Shown in pieces: positions 7,222 through 14,636 of a stretch of 16,893 bases of DNA (positions are counted from its first letter, which is position 1; every line of letters begins with the position of its first letter). The notes below the pieces were generated by a model. The model did not search any database. It was not told the origin of the DNA and worked only from the letters and a program-made list of their open reading frames with translations. This stretch comes from an uncultured Oscillospiraceae bacterium (GTDB lineage Bacteria; Bacillota; Clostridia; Oscillospirales; Oscillospiraceae). The stretch spans positions 1 through 16,893 of the forward strand of contig CAKTJC010000047.1 in NCBI GenBank assembly GCA_934567355.1, given 5' to 3'. Made by a program: the position numbers and the translations under genes.

Positions 7222-8720
7222 GAGCAATCATGATTATGTTCGATACCCTCAATCGCCACTATCTGCCCTGCTACGGCTGCGATTGGGTGCGCGCGCCGAA
7301 CTTTTCCCGGCTGGCAGAAAAAACCTGCGTGTTTGACAACGCCTACGTAGGCAGCATGCCCTGCATGCCCGCCCGGCGGGAGCTGCACACCGGGCGCTAC
7401 AATTTCCTGCACCGCAGCTGGGGCCCCATTGAACCCTATGATGACTCCGCAATTCAAATGCTCAGTGCGGCAGGGGTATACACCCATCTGGTTACCGACC
7501 ATCAGCACTACTGGGAGGACGGCGGTGCCACTTACCATTTCCGCTACAGCTCCTTTGATTTCATCCGAGGCCAGGAGGGCGACCCTTACATCGGGGATGT
7601 CCGCCGGATGAAGGGCTATGACAAGATCAACTGTACTGCCGGTGCCTTCAAGGCGGCAATGGACCAGGTAAACCGGGCCCACTGCACCGGTGAGGAGGAT
7701 ATGCCCCAGGTCAAAACCTTCCGTTCCGGTATGCGTTTCTTGGAAGAGAACAAGGGCGAGGATTCCTGGTTCCTTCAGCTGGAATGCTTTGACCCCCACG
7801 AACCCTTTGACGTTCCCCAGCACTATAAGGATCTGTACGACGACAGCTATGACGGTCCTCCCTTTGACTGGCCCGGCTACGGGCACGCGGATCCGGATCC
7901 CAAAAAGCGGGAGCACATCCGCAAGACCTATGCCGCCCTGCTGTCCATGTGCGACCACTACTTGGGGAAGGTGCTGGACTTCCTGGATGAAAACGACATG
8001 TGGAAGGACACCATGGTCATCGTCAACACGGACCACGGCTTCCTGCTGGAGGAGCACGACTACTGGGGCAAAAACATTATGCCTTGGTACAACGAGACTG
8101 CCCACATGCCTCTGTTTATTTGGGATCCCCGTTCTAGCATAAAGGGGGAACGCCGCAGCAGTCTGGTGCAGACCATTGACCTCCCGGTGACACTGCTGAA
8201 CTACTTTGGCCTCACCGCCACACCGGATATGGAGGGCCACGACCTGGCCGATACCATCCGATGGGATACCCCAGTGCGGGATGCCGCAATGTTTGGTGTC
8301 TACGGCGGCCACGCCTGCGTCACCGACGGCCGGTATGTATACATGCGCGGCATCGGCGAGGGCGAAAATGAACCGCTGTATCAATACACCTACGTGCCCA
8401 TGCACCTATATAATATGTTCTCCGTACCTGAAATGCGGACGGCAGAGCTGGCAGAACCCTTCTCCTTCACCAAAGGCTGCCGGCTGATGAAGATCCGCAG
8501 CGGCCGCTGGGTGGATAAGGATACCCACGCCCGCATTGGCTACGTGGATGCGGACCACATCCACGAAAATCTTCTGTTCGACCTGGAAACCGACCCCGGG
8601 CAGAATCATCCCCTGCACGACCCCCAGCTGGAGCAGCAGATGATCCGGAAGCTGGTGCGGCTGATGGAGGAAAACGACGCCCCCGCCGAACAGTACGTCC
8701 GTCTGAAAATTGAAAGATAA
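7218..8720 (+). CDS. Sulfatase, Cys type, no signal peptide
   Basis: Arylsulfatase-superfamily hydrolase of 500 residues (alkaline phosphatase fold). The nucleophile motif C-M-P-A-R is at 49-53; Cys49 (bases 7362-7364) would be converted to formylglycine. Metal and sulfate-binding positions are visible as Asp9 (MIMFDT), FDPHEPF (191-197), TDHGF (271-275, Asp272/His273) and Lys285 in YWGKN. There is no N-terminal signal sequence, so it should act in the cytoplasm. It overlaps the epimerase-like gene by ATGA (7218-7221) and has AGGAGG (7205-7210) at good spacing. The maturation enzyme (anSME) is not in this window. The family also includes phosphonate and phosphoester hydrolases, so sulfate ester as substrate is likely but not certain. 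Confidence 0.88.
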   Translation: MRAIMIMFDTLNRHYLPCYGCDWVRAPNFSRLAEKTCVFDNAYVGSMPCMPARRELHTGRYNFLHRSWGPIEPYDDSAIQMLSAAGVYTHLVTDHQHYWEDGGATYHFRYSSFDFIRGQEGDPYIGDVRRMKGYDKINCTAGAFKAAMDQVNRAHCTGEEDMPQVKTFRSGMRFLEENKGEDSWFLQLECFDPHEPFDVPQHYKDLYDDSYDGPPFDWPGYGHADPDPKKREHIRKTYAALLSMCDHYLGKVLDFLDENDMWKDTMVIVNTDHGFLLEEHDYWGKNIMPWYNETAHMPLFIWDPRSSIKGERRSSLVQTIDLPVTLLNYFGLTATPDMEGHDLADTIRWDTPVRDAAMFGVYGGHACVTDGRYVYMRGIGEGENEPLYQYTYVPMHLYNMFSVPEMRTAELAEPFSFTKGCRLMKIRSGRWVDKDTHARIGYVDADHIHENLLFDLETDPGQNHPLHDPQLEQQMIRKLVRLMEENDAPAEQYVRLKIER

Positions 8721-8742
8721 TAACCGGCTTCCCCTTCCGGGG

Positions 8743-8766
8743 AGCGGGATGATCCCTCGCTTTTTG
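8743..8766 (+). terminator. Weak hairpin with T-run between sulfatase and DUF3604 genes
   Basis: AGCGGGA and TCCC-GCT can pair around a 3-nt loop with a small bulge, followed by TTTT. A second small CCCC/GGGG hairpin precedes it at about 8728-8743. The next ribosome binding site (AAAGGAG, about 8769-8775) follows at once. It could reduce rather than stop read-through into the last gene. Confidence 0.3.
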
Positions 8767-8783
8767 CGAAAGGAGAAACGTAA

Positions 8784-10274
8784 ATGAAGGATTCTCTGTC
8801 CCTCTACTGGGGGGATTTGCATAACCATTGCGGCATTTCCTACGGCTTCGGCAGTCTCCGGAATGCATTAGAGCAGGCTGCAAAGCACCTGGATTTCTGC
8901 TGTGTGACCGGCCATGCCATGTGGCCGGACATGATTCCCAGCAACGAGGAAACCGCATTTCTTGTAGAGTACCACAAGGCAGGCTTTGCCAAGCTGCGGG
9001 AGCACTGGCCGGAGGTCCTGGCCGCCATCAACGTGGCAAATTCCGAAAAGCTGGTCACCTTCCAGTCCTATGAAATGCACTCTATGCACTACGGCGACTA
9101 TCACATTGTCTCCCCGGATCCCAACCTGCCCCTGATTGAGCGGAACACGCCCTGGGAGTTGGTACGGGACTGCGGCTGCCGCAGCATTGTGGTGCCCCAC
9201 CACATCGGCTACACCCCCGGGTACCGGGGCATCAGCTGGGATGATTTCAATCCCGCAACTTCTCCCATTGTGGAGGTCTATTCCAAGCATGGCTGCTCCA
9301 TGCGGGCCCACGGCCCCTTTCACTACTACCACGACATGGGCCCCCTGGATGCCCACAACACTGTGGCAGAAGGGCTGCGCCGGGGCTACCGGTTCTCCTT
9401 TGTGGGCTCCACCGACCATCATGCCGGATTCCCCGGATCCTATGGCGACGGTCTTGCCGGCGTCTGGGCCACGGAAAAAACCCGGGATGGGATCTGGGAT
9501 GCCATCCGCAAGGGCCACACCTACGCTGTGACCGGGGATCGGATTGCCTGCCGGTTTACTGTAAATGAAGGCATGATGGGCGATGTGATTTCCGGCAGCG
9601 GCAAGCGTGACATCCGCTTCCAATGCAGCGGAGATGACGTCATTGCCCTGGTAACCATCCGCAAAAACGGGCGGATCATCCGAAGCCTCGTCCCCACCGC
9701 CACCACCGGCAGCAGCGGGGTATATAAGCTGCGGCTGGAGCTGGGCTGGGGGAACTCCCCGGAGCTCTTTTCCTGGGCCGGAAGCATCCGGGTGGAAAAG
9801 GGTGCACTGCAAAAGGTGCAGCCTTATTACCGGGGGCGCAACGCGCTGAGCCCTTCAGAAAAAGAGGCAAACCACCAGGATCAGACCAATGCCCTGCAAA
9901 ACGCGCTGGAATACACCCCCGGCGGAATGGAATTCACTTGCCAGACCGTGTGTAATGTTTCCACCCTTCACCCCCAGACAAACGCCTTTGTCCTGACTGT
10001 TTCCGGCTCGGAGGACACCGTCCTCAGCGGAAATATTAACGGTCACACCTTCCGGGCTACCCTTGGTCAGCTGCTCCGCTATGGCTTTACCGAGCATATG
10101 AAGCCCTGGCACTCCCACGCCTTCCAGTTCCAGACCGCCCTTTCGGTGGAAGCCTGCGAGGCAGAGCTGGCATTCACAGACGAGGCCGAAACCGCTGCGG
10201 ACTACTATCAGGCCGAAGTGGTGCAGGAAAATGGTTGTCGGGCCTTTGTCTCCCCGGTTTTTTGCAGAGAATAA
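8784..10274 (+). CDS. DUF3604/PHP-like metal-dependent hydrolase
   Basis: Protein of 496 residues, last in the operon. The N-terminal half has PHP-type metal-ligand motifs: GDLHNH with His13/His15, GHA with His44, YEMHSMH (96-102; Glu97/His99), VVPHH (His139/His140) and STDHHAGF (Asp211/His212/His213). The C-terminal 250 residues are beta-rich and resemble the DUF3604 architecture, ending with FVSPVF. No signal peptide is seen, so it is probably cytoplasmic. AAAGGAG lies 8 nt before the ATG. PHP enzymes hydrolyse phosphoesters or similar bonds; DUF3604 substrates are not established. The stop codon (10272-10274) coincides with the predicted 3' end of the antisense intron remnant, so the extreme C-terminus may have been shaped by that insertion. 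Confidence 0.82.
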   Translation: MKDSLSLYWGDLHNHCGISYGFGSLRNALEQAAKHLDFCCVTGHAMWPDMIPSNEETAFLVEYHKAGFAKLREHWPEVLAAINVANSEKLVTFQSYEMHSMHYGDYHIVSPDPNLPLIERNTPWELVRDCGCRSIVVPHHIGYTPGYRGISWDDFNPATSPIVEVYSKHGCSMRAHGPFHYYHDMGPLDAHNTVAEGLRRGYRFSFVGSTDHHAGFPGSYGDGLAGVWATEKTRDGIWDAIRKGHTYAVTGDRIACRFTVNEGMMGDVISGSGKRDIRFQCSGDDVIALVTIRKNGRIIRSLVPTATTGSSGVYKLRLELGWGNSPELFSWAGSIRVEKGALQKVQPYYRGRNALSPSEKEANHQDQTNALQNALEYTPGGMEFTCQTVCNVSTLHPQTNAFVLTVSGSEDTVLSGNINGHTFRATLGQLLRYGFTEHMKPWHSHAFQFQTALSVEACEAELAFTDEAETAADYYQAEVVQENGCRAFVSPVFCRE

Positions 10275-10350
10275 TTGATTGAGAAGAGGGGGCGAATTGC
10301 CCCCGGCCTCTTACACTGCTGTGCGTACCGTTTGGTACACGGCTGTTCAA
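10274..10350 (-). mobile_element. Group II intron remnant, domains V/VI only
   Basis: On the minus strand, 10348-10315 aligns with domain V of the intron at 677-710: over the 45 nt from ATTGAAC to AGAGG I count about seven differences. The upper stem GTACC/GGTAC and the CG-containing bulge are unchanged. The triad position (10344-10342) reads AGC instead of CGC, and two lower-stem pairs are lost, so the hairpin is decayed. A GC-rich domain VI-like hairpin (about 10286-10314, GGGGGC/GCCCCC) and an AATCAAT end follow; by alignment with CTCGAT the boundary is at 10274. No reverse transcriptase is present upstream. It is inverted relative to the left-hand intron, and both 3' ends face the metabolic island. 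Confidence 0.75.
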
Positions 10351-10589
10351 TTACATGGACTATCCACGTGGATATTGTGCTTTATTTTGTATGGCGAATT
10401 TACCCCTGCGGTTAGCCTTGTATGCGATTTCTGTTCGTCAGGCCAAAGTTTTGCCCATCAGGAGACTGAGAATTCGGCTATCTTCAGATTTTGCATCATT
10501 ACAGACACCGTAGCCTTTATCTGCCCTTTCTTGCTGCCATGCAGATGCAGGTATTTCAACTGCTAGAACATGCGTTTACCGGACATATT
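10351..10589. other. Unassigned spacer with a short minus-strand reading frame
   Basis: No gene is recognised here. The minus strand holds an open stretch of about 45 codons ending at the TGA near 10438-10440 (tail SEDSRILSLLMGKTLA) with no start codon or ribosome binding site I can support; it may be a decayed coding remnant or chance. A perfect 14-nt palindrome TATCCACGTGGATA lies at 10361-10374. Part of the stretch next to 10350 may be domain IV of the intron remnant. Confidence 0.3.
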
Positions 10590-10622
10590 AAAGAAACTCC
10601 CCGATGCATCTGCATCGGGGAG
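10590..10622 (-). terminator. Rho-independent terminator of the small membrane-protein gene
   Basis: A perfect 12-bp inverted repeat, CTCCCCGATGCA (10597-10608) with TGCATCGGGGAG (10611-10622). Read on the minus strand it is followed by TTTCTTTA. It lies 16 nt beyond the stop of the minus-strand gene and separates that gene from the island. Confidence 0.75.
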
Positions 10623-10637
10623 AATTGCTTATTTATG

Positions 10638-10958
10638 CTATGTCACCGCGACTACCGGCGGGCAGGGATATCCCAAGCAGAGGGAGACCAGAACACAGGC
10701 CAAAATGGAAATGCATGCTGTGACCATCCATAGGCTTCTGCGCCGGGTAAATTCCTTGGTCAAATACAGCCACACCAGCCCCAGCAGGGAGATGGCAATG
10801 GCCAAAAAGGCGGCAATCCCCTTCACGACAGTCCAGCCGCCCACGCGGCTTGCGGCGAACATATACAGCAGGAAAGCAGCGCCATCACCAATCAATACCT
10901 TGGTCATGATGCTTTCCATCTCTCGATAACGGTTACGACTGCGGTTGCGGCTCGCCAC
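10638..10958 (-). CDS. Small membrane protein, unknown function
   Basis: Protein of 106 residues if it starts at the GTG at 10958, which has GGAGGG (complement of 10966-10971) 7 nt upstream. The in-frame ATG at 10973 would add five residues but has no ribosome binding site and lies only about 9 nt from the predicted transcript start. A basic N-terminus (RNRSRNRYRE) is followed by three hydrophobic segments (KVLIGDGAAFLLYMFAASRV, the GIAAFLAIAISLLGLVWLYL segment, and WMVTACISILACVLVSLCLG), with a KEFTRRR loop between the second and third. I do not recognise a family. It has its own promoter and terminator, so it is a monocistronic gene divergent from scpA. Confidence 0.72.
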   Translation of the reverse strand: MASRNRSRNRYREMESIMTKVLIGDGAAFLLYMFAASRVGGWTVVKGIAAFLAIAISLLGLVWLYLTKEFTRRRSLWMVTACISILACVLVSLCLGYPCPPVVAVT

Positions 10959-10988
10959 GGGGCATCCCTCCATGAATTATGTAAGCTC

Positions 10989-11017
10989 ATCTTATCACAA
11001 TCAACAAAAAAATGCAA
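10989..11017 (-). promoter_or_regulatory. Promoter of the small membrane-protein gene
   Basis: On the minus strand TTGCAT (11012-11017) and TAAGAT (10989-10994) are separated by 17 nt, with the transcript start near 10982. Confidence 0.6.
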
Positions 11018-11052
11018 TCCTTTTCGTGTGATTTGGGATTTTTTTTCGGGGC

Positions 11053-11081
11053 TTGCACTTAGGGCGAATCGGTGCTATAAT
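11053..11081 (+). promoter_or_regulatory. scpA operon promoter
   Basis: TTGCAC (11053-11058) and a consensus TATAAT (11076-11081) are separated by 17 nt, placing the transcript start near 11088. A short inverted repeat CTTACA/TGTAAG (11083-11088 and 11094-11099) sits at the transcript start. Confidence 0.75.
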
Positions 11082-11122
11082 CCTTACAAAATGTGTAAGA
11101 ACGGAAGTTTGGGTACCTCAAT

Positions 11123-11917
11123 ATGGGTGAACCGCAATACAAACTGCAGGGAATTGTCCACACCCAGACAGAGCTCCGCGAGGATTTCGAGGGGCCGCTG
11201 GATGTAATTTTTCTTCTGCTCAGCAAAAATAAAATTGAAATTCAGGATGTTTCCATCACGGCGATTCTGGAGCAGTACCTGGCGTATCTGGATGAAATGA
11301 AGCGTCTGGATATGCAGATTGCCAGTGAGTTCATCTCCATGGCATCCCACCTGATGCTGATAAAAACGAAAATGCTCCTTTCCGCTGCGGAGCAGGCCGA
11401 GGCGGAATCCGAACTCGATCTGCTGCGTCAGAGCCTGATCGAGCGCCGCCGGAAAGAAGCAATGGAGCAGATTCGTCTTGCCGTCTCCCAGCTTGAGCCG
11501 CGCAATGAGATCGGCCGGTGCCTGTTTACCAAGGAACCGGAGCCGCTCCGCCGGGACAATACCTACCGCTATCGGCACGATGTGCTCGACCTGCTGCGCG
11601 CTTTGGATACGATCGCCGAGCGGAACCAGCGTCAGCTGCCTCCGCCCACTGCCAATTTTAAGGGAATTGTCGCCAAAGAGCCGTATCCCGTTACCCGCAA
11701 GGCGGGGGAGGTGCTTCGTCAGCTGGTTCTGCGCGGAGTGGAGCGCCTGAAGCGTCTGTTTCGCGGAAATAAGACCCGCTCTGAAATTGTTGCCACCTTT
11801 TTGGCAATACTGGAATTGTGCAAAACGAATTCGGTGGTTCTGGAGGACGACAATTCCGGCGAAAATCCCAATGTTCGCCTGATCAAAACCGATGCCGCCC
11901 TGGAGGAGGAGAACTGA
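11123..11917 (+). CDS. scpA: Segregation and condensation protein ScpA (kleisin)
   Basis: Kleisin subunit of the SMC-ScpAB condensin that organises and segregates the chromosome; 264 residues, the usual length. The N-terminal SMC-binding part shows the family pattern EDFEGPLDVIFLLLSKNKIE followed by IQDVSITAILEQYLAYLDEM and a second helix ASEFISMASHLMLIKTKMLL. A charged middle (about 95-195) links to a C-terminal winged helix with FRGNKTRSEIVATFLAILEL. No strong ribosome binding site is seen before the ATG at 11123 (GGAAG is about 15 nt away), so the exact start is less certain. It abuts scpB. Confidence 0.95.
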   Translation: MGEPQYKLQGIVHTQTELREDFEGPLDVIFLLLSKNKIEIQDVSITAILEQYLAYLDEMKRLDMQIASEFISMASHLMLIKTKMLLSAAEQAEAESELDLLRQSLIERRRKEAMEQIRLAVSQLEPRNEIGRCLFTKEPEPLRRDNTYRYRHDVLDLLRALDTIAERNQRQLPPPTANFKGIVAKEPYPVTRKAGEVLRQLVLRGVERLKRLFRGNKTRSEIVATFLAILELCKTNSVVLEDDNSGENPNVRLIKTDAALEEEN

Positions 11918-12487
11918 GTGGAGCAATCCCAAATTGAACGAATTCTGGAAGCCATTCTGTTCGCGTCCGGTGAGCGGATGGAGATTTCGCGGCTCGCCGC
12001 CGTGATGGAGACGGATGAATGCGAGGTGGAGCGGGCAGCCGATGCGCTGGCTGACCGGCTGGCATATGAGCGGCGGGGCATCCGTATTCTCCGCCTGGAG
12101 CGGGGCTACCAGATGGTGTCCTCCGGCGAAATGGCGGATTACGTTACAAAGGCATTGGAGACCCGCAAGCCGCCGAAGCTCTCTGCCTCCCAGCTGGAGG
12201 CATTGACGATCATCGCATATTACCAGCCTGCGACCAAAGCAATGGTAGAGCAGATACGCGGCGTGGACAGCACCTATTCCGTGGCGGCGCTGCTGAATAA
12301 GAAGCTTATTGAAGAAGCCGGCCGGCTCAGTGTGCCGGGCAGACCCATTCAGTACCGCACGACCCCGGATTTTCTGCGTACCTTTGGCCTGTCCTCATTG
12401 GATGAGCTGCCTCCCATTGAAAAAATTGCGTTTGGCGAACCGGTCGAGCCGGAAGAGGAGCTGCCGCAGCCGCAGGAGGAAACATAA
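11918..12487 (+). CDS. scpB: Segregation and condensation protein ScpB
   Basis: Partner of ScpA in the condensin complex; 189 residues with two winged-helix domains. Typical segments are IERILEAILFASGERMEI (6-23), RLERGYQMVSSGEMADYV, and the conserved LSASQLEALTIIAYYQPATK followed by IRGVDS and a GRPIQY-TTPDFLRTFGLSSL C-terminal region. It starts with GTG at 11918, immediately after the scpA stop, with GGAGGAG inside the end of scpA about 7 nt upstream. The stop overlaps the next ATG (TAATG). Confidence 0.95.
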   Translation: MEQSQIERILEAILFASGERMEISRLAAVMETDECEVERAADALADRLAYERRGIRILRLERGYQMVSSGEMADYVTKALETRKPPKLSASQLEALTIIAYYQPATKAMVEQIRGVDSTYSVAALLNKKLIEEAGRLSVPGRPIQYRTTPDFLRTFGLSSLDELPPIEKIAFGEPVEPEEELPQPQEET

Positions 12488-13113
12488 TGGGCTGGCTGAT
12501 TGCGCTGGCCGTCGTGATTTTGATTGGCCGCATCCCTTTGGGTGTGTTCTTCCGATACGATTCCGAAGGACTCTTGGCGCGGATTGTGATCGGGCTGCTC
12601 CGGTTTACGGTGATTCCCATGCCGAAAAAGAAGCCGCCGAAAAAAACGAAGGATGCCTCAAAAGATGCAGTGCTTGCGCAGAAGGAAAAGCCGCCTGCCC
12701 AGCCGGCTGACCAGCCCGCTTCAAAAAAGGGTGGAAGTCTTCGGGATTTTTACCCGATGATTCAGCTTGGCAAGCGCTTTTTGAATCAGTTCCGACGAAA
12801 GCTGCGCATCGATGATCTCGTTTTGAAGCTTACTTTGGGTGGGGACGATCCCTGCGATCTGGCAGTCAATTACGGCAGAGCCTGGACGGCGCTTTCCAAC
12901 CTGGTGCCTGTATTGGAGAATTTTTTCCGCATCCGCAGGCGCAGCTTTGAGGTTCAGTGCGATTTTACCTCGGAGGAAACTTTGATTGAGATCCAGGCAA
13001 AGCTGACCGTTCCGTTCGGCCAGCTGCTTGAGATGGGAATCGTGTACGGATGTTTATTTATTAAGGAATTGCTGGTTTTCAAGAAGAAACGGAAAGGCGG
13101 TAGCGAAACATGA
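12487..13113 (+). CDS. ytfI: DUF2953 membrane-anchored protein (YtfI-like)
   Basis: Protein of 208 residues with an N-terminal membrane segment (WLIALAVVILIGRIPLGVFF). A Lys/Pro/Ala-rich linker (about 44-80) follows, then a C-terminal region carrying the DUF2953 pattern: KLTLGGDDPCDLAVNYGRAW, an FRIRRRSFEVQCDF strand and a final hydrophobic stretch. In spore-formers this gene sits next to ytfJ, as here; it is thought to be sporulation-linked but its molecular role is unknown. It begins within the scpB stop codon and overlaps ytfJ by ATGA (13110-13113). Confidence 0.85.
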   Translation: MGWLIALAVVILIGRIPLGVFFRYDSEGLLARIVIGLLRFTVIPMPKKKPPKKTKDASKDAVLAQKEKPPAQPADQPASKKGGSLRDFYPMIQLGKRFLNQFRRKLRIDDLVLKLTLGGDDPCDLAVNYGRAWTALSNLVPVLENFFRIRRRSFEVQCDFTSEETLIEIQAKLTVPFGQLLEMGIVYGCLFIKELLVFKKKRKGGSET

Positions 13114-13502
13114 GTGAAAAGCTTCCCGGTATGCTGGAAGGTACCATTCAGAAAATCAAGGAAATGGTCGATGTGAATTCTGTCATCGGTCAGCCGATCA
13201 CCACCCCCGACGGGGTGACCATTATCCCGGTGTCCAAGGTCAGCGTTGGCTTCGGCGGCGCGGGCTCCGATTTTACAAAGGGCAAGACATCCGGCGGGGA
13301 TAACCCCTTCGGCGGCGGTGTCGGTGCGGGCGTCAAGGTGACCCCCATCTGCTTCCTGGTGGTGAAGGACGGAAACGTGCGCATGATTCCCGTTGCGCAG
13401 GCAGCAAATACCACTGCCGACCGGTTGGTGGAAATGATCCCCGATACGGTGGACAAGATTACCGCCTTCGTGGATTCCAGGTCTGGGAAAAAAGGGGAAT
13501 AA
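13110..13502 (+). CDS. ytfJ: Spore protein YtfJ/GerW
   Basis: GerW-family protein of 130 residues. It has the N-terminal LEGTIQKIKEMVDVNSVIGQPI segment (positions 9-30), then GVTIIPVSKVSVGFGGAGSD, a Gly-rich loop (NPFGGGVGAGVKVTPICFLV) and the MIPVAQAANTTADRLVEMIP tail. In Bacillus the homologue is needed for proper germination; it is made during sporulation. It marks the organism as a likely endospore former. It is translationally coupled to the DUF2953 gene and lies immediately before dacB. Confidence 0.93.
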   Translation: MSEKLPGMLEGTIQKIKEMVDVNSVIGQPITTPDGVTIIPVSKVSVGFGGAGSDFTKGKTSGGDNPFGGGVGAGVKVTPICFLVVKDGNVRMIPVAQAANTTADRLVEMIPDTVDKITAFVDSRSGKKGE

Positions 13503-14636
13503 ATGCCCATTTCCCGGGGAAACTATTCCCGGGTGAATGGAATGAAAAGATTATTTGCCGGAACGGCGGCTGCATTGCTGGCCGCCGTTCTGCTTGTCCC
13601 GGTGCACAGCAGCGCACTGTCTGCCAAATCTGCCGCTGTGATGGATTGCGTCAGCGGCAGGCTTCTGCTTGGTAAGGCTGCCGACAGTCAGAGCCTGATT
13701 GCCAGCACGACCAAAATCATGACGGCGCTGCTGGTGTGTGAACGCTGTAATGTGCTCGACCAGATGCAGATCCCAAAGCAGGCTGTGGGAATCGAAGGCT
13801 CCTCCATGTATCTGAAGGAAGGGGAGCGCCTTTCCATCCAGGAGCTGCTTTATGGCTTGATGCTCTCCTCCGGCAATGATGCGGCGGTGGCGCTGGCGCT
13901 TTACTGCTGCGGCAGCATCGAGGAATTTGCCAATCAGATGAACGATAAGGCAAGAGCCCTGGGGATGAACCAGACACATTTTGAAAACCCGAACGGTCTG
14001 GACTCCAAAAATCACTATTCCACCGCGAAGGATCTGGCAATCCTTGCCGCCTATGCCATGGAAAACCCCATTTTCAGCAAAACCGTCTCTACCAAGACGA
14101 TTACCATCGGCAACCGCATGCTGCGCAATCATAATAAGCTCCTTTGGCTCTATCCGGGGGCAGATGGCGTGAAAACCGGCTTTACCAAAGCGGCCGGACG
14201 CATTCTGGTGTCCAGCGCCATGCAGAATCGCCGCCGCTTGGTGGCGGTGACCATCAGCGATCCCAACGACTGGGCGGATCATGCGGCGATGCTCGACCAG
14301 GGCTTTTCCCAGTATGACCTCCGGCGGATCGTAACGGTGGGCGATTGCGTCGGCTATCGCGAGGTTGCCGGAGGGGCGGATGCCCGCGTAGCAGTTCTGG
14401 CAGCGGAAAACTTCACCTATTCCGTCTCGCAGGAGGAGCAGCCGCAGCTGCTGCTTCCGGGGAACGGCTTCATTTACGCTCCCGTGGCGGAGGGCGCGGA
14501 TGCGGGATTTGCCTATGTGCTGCTTTCGGGAAAAGCGGTGGATAAAATCCCGGTGGTGTATGGGCAGACATCCGAGATGCTTCAGCCGGAGCCAAAGAAA
14601 ACGAACCGCTTTCTTTTTTGGAGGAAAAACGCATGA
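13503..14636 (+). CDS. dacB: D-alanyl-D-alanine carboxypeptidase (DacB/DacF type)
   Basis: Penicillin-binding serine peptidase that trims peptidoglycan stem peptides outside the membrane; in this context probably spore cortex or vegetative wall. From the ATG at 13503 (377 residues) the active-site motifs are S68-T-T-K71, S122-G-N124 and K223-T-G225. The signal peptide begins at residue 14 (MKRLFAGTAAALLAAVLLVP), so the ATG at 13542 is a real alternative start. The first ATG has AAGGGG upstream, the second only a weak GGGTGA. A CCCGGG...CCCGGG inverted repeat (about 13516-13536) lies between the two. A C-terminal beta domain follows residue 270. The stop overlaps rluB (ATGA). Confidence 0.92.
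   Translation: MPISRGNYSRVNGMKRLFAGTAAALLAAVLLVPVHSSALSAKSAAVMDCVSGRLLLGKAADSQSLIASTTKIMTALLVCERCNVLDQMQIPKQAVGIEGSSMYLKEGERLSIQELLYGLMLSSGNDAAVALALYCCGSIEEFANQMNDKARALGMNQTHFENPNGLDSKNHYSTAKDLAILAAYAMENPIFSKTVSTKTITIGNRMLRNHNKLLWLYPGADGVKTGFTKAAGRILVSSAMQNRRRLVAVTISDPNDWADHAAMLDQGFSQYDLRRIVTVGDCVGYREVAGGADARVAVLAAENFTYSVSQEEQPQLLLPGNGFIYAPVAEGADAGFAYVLLSGKAVDKIPVVYGQTSEMLQPEPKKTNRFLFWRKNA

Noticed and set aside
10286..10314. GC-rich hairpin as a normal rho-independent terminator of the operon
   Set aside because: There is no T-run after it on the plus strand, and it sits exactly where domain VI is expected beside the domain V match; it may still act as an mRNA 3' structure.
10361..10374. 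Perfect palindrome TATCCACGTGGATA as an operator or attachment site
   Set aside because: It is a single copy with no promoter or recombinase nearby; kept only as a note in the spacer entry.
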